In this document: piece after piece, positions 55,158-64,000 of the stretch
Numbering within the stretch: the stretch's first letter is position 1
How the letters are laid out: every line of letters begins with the position of its first letter
Assembly (NCBI GenBank): GCA_030068145.1
Contig: JAPJBO010000634.1
Span: 62,001 to 126,000, forward strand
Origin: Diplonema papillatum
Taxonomy: Eukaryota > Euglenozoa > Diplonemea > Diplonemida > Diplonemidae
Reading direction: 5' to 3'
Length of the DNA stretch: 64,000 nt
Made by a program: the position numbers and the translations under genes
The notes under the pieces: generated by a model
What the model saw: the letters and a program-made list of their open reading frames with translations, nothing else
Databases searched by the model: none
What the model was told of the DNA's origin: nothing

Positions 55158-56674
55158 ATGGCGAGGTTCCATGCACTGAATAACAATTCCATAAAGTTAT
55201 ATACCCAGCCACAACAAGTGAACCGCCACGACAAACAGGATAGGAGTTGTTGGGTGGATCCTCCATGCCAAAGAAAAATGACAGAAGCCGGTGATGAATT
55301 CGATGAGCAGGCCGCATCAAAAAGCAACAAGCAAAAGTTGGAGTGGAAGGAGTACACTTTCCCGACTGGGACTGTATACCGAGGAGGGTTCAACGGGACG
55401 AAGAAGGAAGGTCGCGGCTATTGGCGGCATCCAGAAGGCGAAAGTTACGAGGGAGAGTACCATGATAACAAACAACATGGATGGGGCACCTATGAGTTTC
55501 CGGATACTGGTCGAAAGTACATGGGGCAGTGGTCTGAAGGACAGATGCACGGTGAAGGGGTGTACTTGTTCAATAGAGAAGGAACTGAGTATTTCATCGG
55601 AGAGTACAATTGTGACAGAAAACGTGGCAAGGGTCTCTACAAGTATGCTACAGACAACCGCAGCACAGAGCAGAGCTGGAATAACGGCGAGCTGCTCACA
55701 GAGTATGATGCACCTCCGTTGATACAGCTGGAATACTTCACAAAACGCCTTTATATACAGCAACAAGTTCATGCTGTATCTCGGAATCTAGCCATAAGCA
55801 CTTCAGAAAAGGTTGAGCTGGAGTTTCAGAAGAAACTTGAAACGAAGGTCTACACCTTTCCATCTGGTGCAAAGTATGAAGGTATGCATTGTTGTTGTCT
55901 TCGAAACACCGTCTGCTGTTGAGTCTGTAGCATAAGGCTGGCAAACCACAGCACAAACAATCCCGGATTTCCCAGGTCCGAGCCTCCGAGAAGCCTCACC
56001 CCACACATGACAAGGTAACACACATCTGCCAGTACCACACCATCACCATTACACACAGGTCAGTTTCTTGGAACAAAGAAGCATGGTCGTGGCCTGTGGT
56101 CGCATCCGAGTGGAGACACATTTGAGGGCTGTTTCAGATATAATAAGCACGAAGGATGGGGGGTGTACAAAATTGGCAAATCTGGAAAAATGTTTGTTGG
56201 AGGCTGGAAAGAGGGCAAGATGGATGGATGGGGTGTATATTATTTCAACGAGCAGAAAACAGAATACTTCGTTGGTACATATGCCAACGATGCCAAGGAA
56301 GGTGTCGGTGTCTACAAGTTCGCAAGTGGGACGGTGAAGGTATGTTGTCATTATTATCAGCAGTGAAAGCATTCGAGCTGCACCACTACTAGTCATGGTG
56401 TCAATCACACAAGTCCTAGCTAAATGAGGCAGGAGCCAACAACGAGCATCCAGCAGCCGCATCAACGGTAACAAGAATTGCATTCCTCTCAGGGGCTACT
56501 CAGTACTTAGCTCAATCAACTCACACACACATACAGTTTCAAAACTGGGAACATGGGTTTCTGATTGCTGAGTCTGATGCAACATCGCCTGTGATTTCCG
56601 ATTATGAGCAGGCAAGAAGTTATATTACTGAACAAGTCATGGCCCACACCACAAGTTTCAATCGCGGTGACTAA
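55158..56674 (+). CDS. MORN-repeat protein with two blocks of four MORN motifs
   Basis: MORN repeats are short beta-hairpins that scaffold membranes and cytoskeleton; they are common in flagellar and cell-division proteins of protists. Exons are 55158-55881, 56059-56339 and 56537-56674; introns are GT-AG, phase is kept, and the product is 380 aa. Block 1 (residues about 66-180) contains YRGGFNGTKKEGRGYW, YEGEYHDNKQHGWGTY, YMGQWSEGQMHGEGVY and FIGEYNCDRKRGKGLY. Block 2 (about 232-335) repeats the order: YEGQFLGTKKHGRGLW, FEGCFRYNKHEGWGVY, FVGGWKEGKMDGWGVY and FVGTYANDAKEGVGVY. Each block starts YTFPxG and ends with a degenerate W-x-x-G unit. A helical spacer separates them. The start is uncertain: ATG 55158 or 55278, the latter giving MTEAGDEFDEQ. 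Confidence 0.94.
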
Positions 56675-57140
56675 CACACCACACCATTCTTTTCTTGGCA
56701 AAGTACTTTTTGTAAAGTGGTGTGCTCCAGACCAGGTAGTAGTCGCTAATTTGGGCCCTGCTGGAGGGGTCATGAGAAACCATCCGAAAGTTCAAGTGAG
56801 GGGAGGGGTAACCGAACAAGGTCCATCATCAGGTTGAGCCATCATGCTTTGATGATGGAAATGTAGAGCTTGCAGGCCAAGCTCTGCATTTACGAGAAGC
56901 ATCTACAATCTAGTTCTTGAGGAGACTTCCAGCCTCTCGGGTTACACCATATACAGTTGTTCTCATCTGTCACACAACCATCTTTGCTGCACCGAGCTAC
57001 AGATCTTACTGTATTCTCAATTTCTCGCTGCTTGTAAGAAAAAACCTTCAAGTCGAACCTTCATTTTCTAGCTTTTAGAACTTCAATGTTGATTGTCTGC
57101 AACTACTCCTTGCTGTGCCGCTTGTTTCGATTGTTCAGTT
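56675..57140. other. Downstream flank of the MORN gene
   Basis: No gene recognised. A GATGATGG/CATCATC self-complementary stretch near 56825-56860 could form a short stem. Confidence 0.35.
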
Positions 57141-57164
57141 TTTAGCCCTCATTCTGATGTTTGC

Positions 57165-57640
57165 CAAGAAAAGAACCCCCCGCAAACCTGCCCACAAACC
57201 CGCACTCGGAGGCCCTAGCGGGCCCCCTCGTGAATCCCGAAGCTTTGAAAGAAGGCAGCCATCTTGTCCAGGAAAGGGGCCTCTCATCTATGGGAGGCCC
57301 GACTCGAGCAAGAAGAAGTGGAACACATTCAAAATGAAACGACAAAAAAAAGGTAATAAAAACAACCGGAAGAACATGACACCAAAAGAAAAGATGGCGG
57401 GGTGACGAGGTTCACGGTTGTTTTGGCGCCCACCGGAAACAATGACATATGCCATTTTTTTTTGCGATTAAGTGAACAGGTTCGGAGAGCGGTATGGGTG
57501 CTCAATTTGATGATGGTTTTGACCGATGCATCTGAAGAAACCCTCACAGGAATTCGAAGTTCAGACGAACGACGTTCTTTCGGCCCTTTCTTTCGGCAAA
57601 AACAAGACAGAATCACCTCCCACAAGGCAATTCCTTAAGG
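57165..57640. repeat. Segmental duplicate alpha, copy 1
   Basis: The block with GGCCCTAGCGGGCCCCCTCG, CAGCCATCTTGTCCAGGAAA and GACCGATGCATCTGAAGAAA is repeated at 61310-61760. It is partly repeated at 58690-59110. Open frames are shared by the copies, but no start, domain or splice signal supports a gene. Confidence 0.75.
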
Positions 57641-58690
57641 AAAACATCAGAAAACCCAGGGGGGGCGTCACCAGAAATCCAAAACTCGAAACCTACCACT
57701 CAGGTGCTCATAAAATGCTCCGAAACGGCGGAAAAAGTGGTCAGACGCTCGTTTAGGCTGAAATAATGGCAGCAGAATGCGAAAACAAGGCCAAATCACC
57801 CCCACAAGCCAATTCCTAGGCAATTCCTTAAGGAAAATCATAAAAACCCAACCCGCAGCCACAAAAAACAGCCCGACTAGGACACAACCGCAAAGGGAAC
57901 CCAAAAACAATCGGAAACCCCAGGAAAGTTTGATCCACACTGGTGTGGGTTCATAAAATGCCTGCAAAATGTGTCGCCAAACTGCCGGGACCCTAAAAGA
58001 CCCCTACTTTTCCAAAAAAAGGGGGGCCCCCAGCAGCTCAATACCAGGATCCTACCACTTGGGTGGTCCTCTAAAATGCTCGGGAAATTCAAAATAACTG
58101 GTCGGATGCTCGTTTAGACTGAAATAATGGCTGCAGAACGCAAAAACAAGACAGAATCACCTCCCACAAGGCAATTCCTTAAGGAAAGCATCAGAAAACC
58201 CAGGGGGGGCGTCACCAGAAATCCAAAACTCGAAACCTACCACTCAGGTGCTCATAAAATGCTCCGAAGAGGCGGAAAAAGTGGTCAGACGCTCGTTTAG
58301 GCTGAAATAATGGCTGCAGAATGCGAAAACAAGGCCAAATCACCCCCACAAGCCAATTCCTAGGCAATTCCTTAAGGAAAATCATAAAAACCCCACAAAA
58401 AAACAGCCCGACTAGGACACAACCGCAAAGGGAACCCAAAAACAATCGGAAACCCCAGGAAAGTTTGATCCACACTGGTGTGGGTTCATAAAATGCCTGC
58501 AAAATGTGTCGCCAAACTGCCGGGACCCTAAAAGGACCCTAAAAGACCCCTACTTTTCCAAAAAAAGGGGGGGCCCCAGCAGCTCAAACCAGGATCCTAC
58601 CACTTGGGTGGTCCTCAAATGCTCGGGAAATTCAAAATAACTGGTCGGATGCTCGTTTAGACTGAAATAATGGCTGCAGAACGCAAAAAC
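57608..58690. repeat. 544-bp tandem duplication (two units)
   Basis: CAGAATCACCTCCCACAAGG at 57608 recurs at 58152, and the sequence between is repeated with small indels. A third copy begins at about 58690 but diverges at once into the alpha block. Both units share minus-strand frames of 96-99 codons, which reflect the duplication only. Confidence 0.9.
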
Positions 58691-59426
58691 AAGACAGACT
58701 CCCCCGCAAACCCGCCTGCAAACCCGCACTCGGTGGCCCTGCGGGCCCCCTCGTGGATTTGATGGATTCTCAGCGCTTTGATGTGGGCCTTCTTGTCCAG
58801 GTTCGGCCTCTTGTGTGAAGAGGCCGACTCGAAAGAAAACAGGATTCAGCACACACAACGCAAACAGGAACTAGAAGAAGAAAAGAAATTCACAAGATGG
58901 TTCGGGTCGGAGTTGTGCTTGAAAAATCTGGTGTTCGAGAGTTCGTGTGGAAGCAGTCAAGGTATGTGATGTTACGAGTCAGCGAAAAGGTTCTGACAGA
59001 GCTATGGGTACATATTTTTGTTGATATTTTGACCGATGCATCCAACGAAACCGTCACAGGAATTCGAAGCTCCTACGAACGACGTTCTTTCAAGGGTCGC
59101 AACTTCGGGAGAACGTGCCCCCCCATTTCGACATGCAACAGTTGCCTATCACGTTTTCGGTGTTCCTTCAGCAAAGTGGTCCTGAGAGGTCGTGAAGTCC
59201 AAGAAGCTGGCCATCAAAGGCCCCGGAATTCTCAATGGGTGGTCTTGGGGTTGGGGGACAAAATCTGACTTGCCACCTCCTCGCGGTGTCCCCTGGAAAC
59301 GTGTTTTTCGAAACGCGGCCAAGGCAAGCAGTTCCTTTGCTGTGGGTGAAAGCCCCTAACTTCGTATCTGGCCTCCGAGCTGCGCACCTACTCTTCCCAG
59401 GCGTAAAAAAGGTCGGCAAGAAAGCA
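58691..59426. repeat. Partial alpha duplicate and flank
   Basis: Contains GGCCCTGCGGGCCCCCTCGTG and the GACCGATGCATC...GAATTCGAAG block of the alpha unit with intervening unique sequence. No gene recognised. Confidence 0.6.
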
Positions 59427-59775
59427 GCAGCAGCAAGGCAGCAGCAGCAAGGCAGCAGCAGCAAGGCAGCAGCAGCAAGGCAGCAGCAGCAAGGCAGCAG
59501 CAGCAAGGCAGCAGCAGCAAGGCAGCAGCAGCAAGGCAGCAGTAGAAGCAAGACAGCAGCAGGAAGGCAGCAGCAGCAGCAGGACAGCAGCAGCAAGGCA
59601 GCAGCAGCAAGGCAGCAGCAACAAGCCAGCAGCGGCAAGGCAGCAGCAGAAGCAAGACAGCTGCGGGAAGACACCAGCAGCAAGGCAGCAGCGGCAACGC
59701 AACAGCGGCAAGGCGGCAGCAGCATGACAGCAGCGGCAAGGCGGCATCTGGAAGGCAGCCGCGGCAAGGCAGCAT
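59427..59775. repeat. 14-bp CAG-rich minisatellite
   Basis: About nine exact GGCAGCAGCAGCAA units followed by degenerate ones. Because 14 is not a multiple of 3, the three reading phases alternate within one frame, giving Gln, Ser and Ala tracts in rotation (42-bp, 14-aa cycle). The long frame through it (59235-60092) is not accepted as a gene. Confidence 0.9.
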
Positions 59776-59794
59776 CAGCAAGGAGGAGAGCGGG

Positions 59795-60068
59795 CACTCA
59801 TCGCATTGTTGAGAGCTCATTTGGCAGGAAACTCTTCAAAGGGATCAAGAGTCACACAAAGGATATTCCTCATCATCCTCCGCTTCGAAGTCCAGACGAT
59901 GACTCATCGCTTGTTTTTGACATGAGGGACAAAAATCTGACCTGCACCTCCTCGTGGTGTTCCTCGGAAACGCGCTGCAAGCGCGGCCGACGCAGGCAGT
60001 CTTTGTTGTTTATCCAACTGTCTTTGCCTGATGATGCATTTGTGGTCATTCTAGCGGTCATAGGCAGT
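59795..60068. repeat. Segmental duplicate beta, copy 1
   Basis: The block from GGGCACTCATCGCATTGTTG to CTGTCTTTGCCTGATGAT recurs at 61785-62050 with few differences. The first copy carries the CAG-rich array at its left instead of the alpha block. Confidence 0.8.
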
Positions 60069-60660
60069 CATTCTAGTGCCGCTTGCTGGTAATTGGCTGT
60101 CATCCTGGGGGCGATCTCTGGCAGTCTGCAGTCGTTCTGGCGCATTCCTTGGCCATTGGCTGGCATTCTGGCACAGTCGTTCTGGTACCGCTCTATGGCC
60201 GTTCACTGTCATTCTGGTGCCGCTCGTTGGTCATTGGCTGTCCTTCCTGGGCGATCTCCGGCCAGTTGCAGTCGTTCTCGTTCTAGCGCCGCTCTTTGCC
60301 CGTTCACTGTCATTCAGGCGTGGCTCATGGGCATTTGTAGTAATTCTGGTTCCGGTCATCTGCTGTCCTTGAAGAAAGGTGTTATGGACATTTGCAGTCG
60401 TTCTCGTACCGCACTTTGGCCGTTTGCTGTCATTCAGGCATGGCTCTTTGGATATTTGTGGTCTAGCTCTGTTCATCTGTCATCTGTCATTGCCGCTTGT
60501 TGGTCATTGGCATTCGTTTGTTAGGAGATCCCCGGCCCACAGTTGCAGTCGTTCTCGCGCCGCTGTTTGATTATCGGCCAATTTGCAGTCGTTCTTGTGC
60601 CGCTCTTTATCATTCAGACGCGACTCTTTGGAAATTTGAGGTCTTGCTATCGAGCTGCAG
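60069..60660. repeat. Degenerate about 32-bp repeat array, copy 1
   Basis: Units approximate CATTTGCAGTCGTTCTGGCG followed by CCGCTCTTTGGC. Variants swap CAGTCGTT for CTGTCATT. There are no spacers between units, so this is a tandem array. The 60069-60660 order of variants is largely repeated at 63020-63700. Confidence 0.9.
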
Positions 60661-61305
60661 TGTGATGAGCAGCAGACAGAGGAGCAGCAGCTAGGTGATA
60701 GAACAGCTAAAAGGGCAGCAGACAGAGGAGCAGAAGCAGGAGGAAGAGCTGCAGCAAGGGAAGAAGCAAGATCAGCACCAGGAAGATGAGCAGCTTGAGA
60801 AGCAGCAGCTAGAGGATAGAACAGCTAGAGGGGCCGCAGAGGAGCAGAAGCAGGACAGCAAGAGGGGAAGAAGGAAGATGAGCAGGAACAAGATGAGCAG
60901 CAGCTCGAGGAGCAGCAGATAGAAGAGCAGAAGCAGGAGGAAAAGCTGCAGCAAGAGGGGAAGAATCAAGATGAGCAGCAACTAGAGGAGCAGCAGCTAG
61001 TTGATAGAACAGCTAAAAGGGCAGCAGGCAGAGGAGCAGAAGCAGGAGGAAGCTAGGGGAAGAAGCAAGATCAGCAGCAGCAAGATGAGCAGGAGCTCGA
61101 GGAGCAGCAGCAAGAGGGAAGAAGCAAGACGAGCAGCCACTAGAGGCAAGACAGGAGCAGCTAGAGGAGCAGCAGCTAGAGGATAGAACAGCTAGAGGGG
61201 CAGCAGATAGAGGAGCAGAAGCAGGAGGAAGAGCTACAGCAAGAGGGGAAGAAGGAAGATGAGCAGGAGCAAGATGAGCAGCAGCTCGAGGAGCAGCAAA
61301 GAAGG
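60661..61305. repeat. Purine-rich AGGAGCAGCAGCTAGA array, copy 1
   Basis: Degenerate head-to-tail units of GAGCAGCAGCTAGAGGA, GAACAGCTAGAGGGGCAGCA and GAAGCAGGAGGAAGAGCTG. The plus strand is almost entirely A and G. It follows the 32-bp array here and again at 63715 onward, so the pair was duplicated together. Confidence 0.9.
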
Positions 61306-62100
61306 AACCCCCAAACCCGCAAACCCCGGAAACCCCCGCCCGCAAACCCGCCCGCAAACCCGCAAACCCGCACTCGGTGGCCCTAGCGGGCCCCCTCGTG
61401 AATCCCGAACCTTTGAAAGAAGGCGGCCGTCTTGTCCAGGAAAGGGGGCCTCTCATCTATGGGAGGCCCGACTCGAGCAAGAAGAAGTTGAAACCATTCA
61501 AATTGAAACGACAAAAAAGGTAATAAAAGCAACCGGAAGAACATGACACCAAAATAAAAGATGGCGGGGTGACGAGGTTCAACGCCAGTTGTTTTGGCGC
61601 CCACCGGAAACAATGAAGTATGCCATTTTTTTTGCGATTAAGTGAACAAGTGCAGAGAGCGGTGCGCGTGCTCAATTTGATGATGGTTTTGACCGATGCA
61701 TCTGAAGAAACCCTCACAGGAATTCGAAGTACAGACGAACGACGTTCTTTCGAAGATCGGAACTTCTTCCCCATTTCGACATCAGGGGCACTCATCGCAT
61801 TGTTGAGAGCTCCTTTGGCAAGGTGGCGCTGTGAACTGCAGGAAACTCTTCAAAGGGATCAAGAGTCACACAAAGGATATTCCTCATCATCCTCCGCTTC
61901 GAAGTCCAGACGATGGCTCATTGCTTGTTTTTGACATGAGGGACAAAAATCTGACCTGCACCTCCTCGTGGTGTTCCTCGGAAACGCGCTGCAAGCGCGG
62001 CCGACGCAGGCAGTCTTTGTTGTTTATCCAACTGTCTTTGCCTGATGATTGATCAGGATTCTTTGACAGGTTTGGACAGTTTCCTGTTCAGCCAAACGAT
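61306..62100. repeat. Segmental duplicates alpha and beta, second copies
   Basis: 61310-61760 repeats 57165-57600 and 61785-62050 repeats 59795-60068. Here alpha and beta are directly joined, whereas in the first copy they are far apart. No gene recognised. Confidence 0.8.
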
Positions 62101-63714
62101 ACCATTCACGTGTCACGCTGTTCGTTAATTCTGGTGCCGCTTGCTGGTCATTCATTGGCTGTCATTGTTGGAACGATCTCTGGCGATTGGCAGTCGTTCT
62201 GGTGCCAATCCTTGGCCATTGGCTGTCAATCTGGCACCGTTCTGCAGTCATTTGCCGTCCTTCAAACAAAGGTGCTTTGGACATTTGCAGTCGCTCTAGT
62301 ACCGCTCTTTGGCGGTTCGCTGTCATTCAGGCGCGGCTCTTTGGGCATTTGTGGTCATTCTAGCTCTGTTCTTTGGTCGTTGGCAGTCATTCTGGTGCCG
62401 CTTGCTGGTCATTGGCTGTCAGTCTGGCACCGTTCTGCGGTCATTTGCCGTCCCTCAAGCAAGGTGATTTAGACATTTGCAGTCGTTCTCGTACCACTCT
62501 GTGGCTGTTCACTGTCATTCTGGTGCCGCTCTTTGGTCATTGGCTGTCATTCCTGGGCGGTCTCCAGCCTGTTGCAGTCGTTCTCGCGCCGCAGTTTGGC
62601 CATTTTCAGTCATGCTGGCGCTGCTCTTGGGCAATTTGCAGTCGTTCAAGCGCCGTTCTTTGGACATTTGCAGTCGTTCTAGCGCCGCTCTTTGGCCGAC
62701 CGCCGTCATTCAGGCTCTATGGGCATTTGTAGTCGTTCTGGCGGCATTCTTTGGTCATTGGGAGTCGTTCTGGCGCCGCTCCTTGGCCATTTGCTGGCAT
62801 TCTGGCACAGTCGTTCTGGTACCGCTCTATGGCCGTTCACTGTCATTCTGGTACCGCTCGTTGGTCATTGGCTGTCCTTCCTGGGCGATCTCCGGCCAGT
62901 TGTAGTCGTTCTCGTTCCGCAGTTTGGCCATTGCAGTCGTTTCAGCGCCGCTCTTGGTCCGTCATTCAGGTGTGGCTCATGGGCATTTGTGGTCATTTTA
63001 GCGCCGTTCGTTGGTCATAGGCAGTCATTCTAGTGCCGCTTGCGGGTCATTGGCTGTCATTCTGGGGGCGATCTCTGGCAATCTGCAGTCGTTCTGGCGC
63101 ATTCCTTGGCCATTGGCTGGCATTCTGGCACAGTCGTTCTGGTACCGCTCTATGGCCGTTCACTGTCATTCTGGTGCCGCTCTTTGGTCATTGGCTGTCC
63201 TTCCTGGGCGATCTCCGGCCAGTTGCAGTCGTTCTCGTTCCGTAGTTTGGCCATTGCAGTCGTTCTAGCGCCGCTTTTTTGCCCGTTCACTGTCATTCAG
63301 GCGTGGCTCATGGGCATTTGTGTAATTCTAACGCTGTTCATTGGTCAATGGCTGTCATTCTTGGGGCAATCCCTGGCGATCTGCAGTCGTTCTGGCGCCG
63401 CTCCTTGGACATTGGCTGTCATTCTGGCACCGTTCTGCGGTCATCTGCTGTCCTTGAAGGAAAAAAGACAGGTGTTATGGACATTTGCAGTCGTTCTCGT
63501 ACCGCACTTTGGCCGTTTGCTGTCATTCAGGCATGGCTCTTTGGACATTTGTGGTCTAGCTCCGTTCATCTGTCATCTGTCATTGCCGCCCACAGTTGCA
63601 GTCGTTCTCGTGCCGCTGTTTGATTATCGGCCAATTTGCAGTCGTTCTTGTGCCGCTCTTTATCATTCAGACGCGACTCTTGGGGAATTTGAGGTCTTGC
63701 TATCGAGCTGTAGC
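62101..63714. repeat. Degenerate about 32-bp repeat array, copy 2 (longer)
   Basis: About 48 imperfect units. The section 62760-63700 repeats the unit order of 60069-60660, and 62760-62990 resembles 63090-63290, so the array grew by block duplication as well as unit slippage. Confidence 0.9.
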
Positions 63715-64000
63715 GTGATGAGCAGCAGACAGGAGGAGCAGCAGCTAGAAGATAAAACAGCTAGAGGGGCAGCAGATAGAGGAGCAGAATCAGGAGGAAG
63801 AGCTGCAGCAAGATGGGCAGCAGCTAGAGGGGCAGTAGATAGAGGAGGAGCAGCAAGTGGAAGAAGCAAGAGGAGCAGCAGCTAGATGATAGAACTGCTA
63901 GAAGGGCAGCAGGTAGAGGAGCAGAAGCAGGAGGAAGAGCTACAGCAAGAGGGAAGAAGGAAGACGAGCCGGAGCAAGATGAGCAGCAGCTCGAGGAGCA
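63715..64000. repeat. Purine-rich array, copy 2, running off the window
   Basis: The same AGGAGCAGCAGCTAGA-type units as at 60661-61305, continuing to the last base. Confidence 0.9.

Noticed and set aside
57115-57405. Basic 96-aa protein near the alpha duplicate
   Set aside because: No ATG context or domain. The frame is shared with a duplicate that lies in low-complexity DNA.
59235-60092. 285-codon frame rich in Gln/Ala/Ser
   Set aside because: Driven by the 14-bp minisatellite. The flanking parts are duplicated non-coding blocks.
62101-63714. CRISPR-like periodic 32-bp repeats
   Set aside because: Units are contiguous and degenerate with no unique spacers, and the rest of the window is eukaryotic.

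Overview
The window looks like nuclear DNA of a unicellular eukaryote. It has GT-AG spliceosomal introns of about 40-460 bp, mixed base composition, widely spaced genes and a very high load of transposon-like and tandem repeats. The recognisable proteins are a plant/algal-type VPS9 Rab5 exchange factor, a membrane-anchored TBC protein, a TTC33-like TPR protein, a long coiled-coil protein and an 8-MORN protein. All are pan-eukaryotic or protist-typical. The MORN protein, VPS9a-like architecture and repeat content would suit an alga or an alveolate such as a chromerid, but that is a guess; nothing here fixes the lineage.

Layout. 1-6.9 kb: sparse, with hairpin elements and dispersed repeat families. 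6.97-9.35 kb: VPS9 gene. 9.85-11.08 kb: inverted-repeat element. 11.7-16 kb: small unrecognised gene candidates. 16.6-17.6 kb: minisatellites around a 58-bp cruciform sequence. 17.74-18.75 kb: TBC gene. 20.46-21.04 kb: small protein ending in a PP1-docking-like motif. 21-27.2 kb: no gene I can defend. 27.2-36.2 kb: nested repeats, including a 2-kb element with long terminal inverted repeats (TIRs) and an 8-bp target-site duplication (TSD). 36.4-40.8 kb: unrecognised gene candidates followed by the TTC33-like gene. 41.8-44.9 kb: an intact-ended 3-kb TIR element (5-bp TSD) carrying a nested 929-bp TA-flanked element. 45-47.9 kb: 3-kb array of a 16-bp repeat. 48.2-51 kb: further arrays, a 280-bp LINE 3' end with a 12-bp TSD, and a small gene candidate. 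51.7-54.0 kb: coiled-coil gene. 55.2-56.7 kb: MORN gene. 57.1-64 kb: segmentally duplicated low-complexity DNA (544-bp tandem unit, 14-bp CAG-rich array, 32-bp array, purine-rich array).

Functionally, the only clear theme is Rab/endomembrane control: a Rab5-type GEF and a TBC (Rab-GAP fold) protein lie about 8 kb apart on the same strand. The TBC protein lacks the catalytic glutamine, so it need not be an active GAP. The strongest new material is the set of repeat families whose termini, target-site duplications, empty sites and nesting order can be read directly by comparing copies inside the window.
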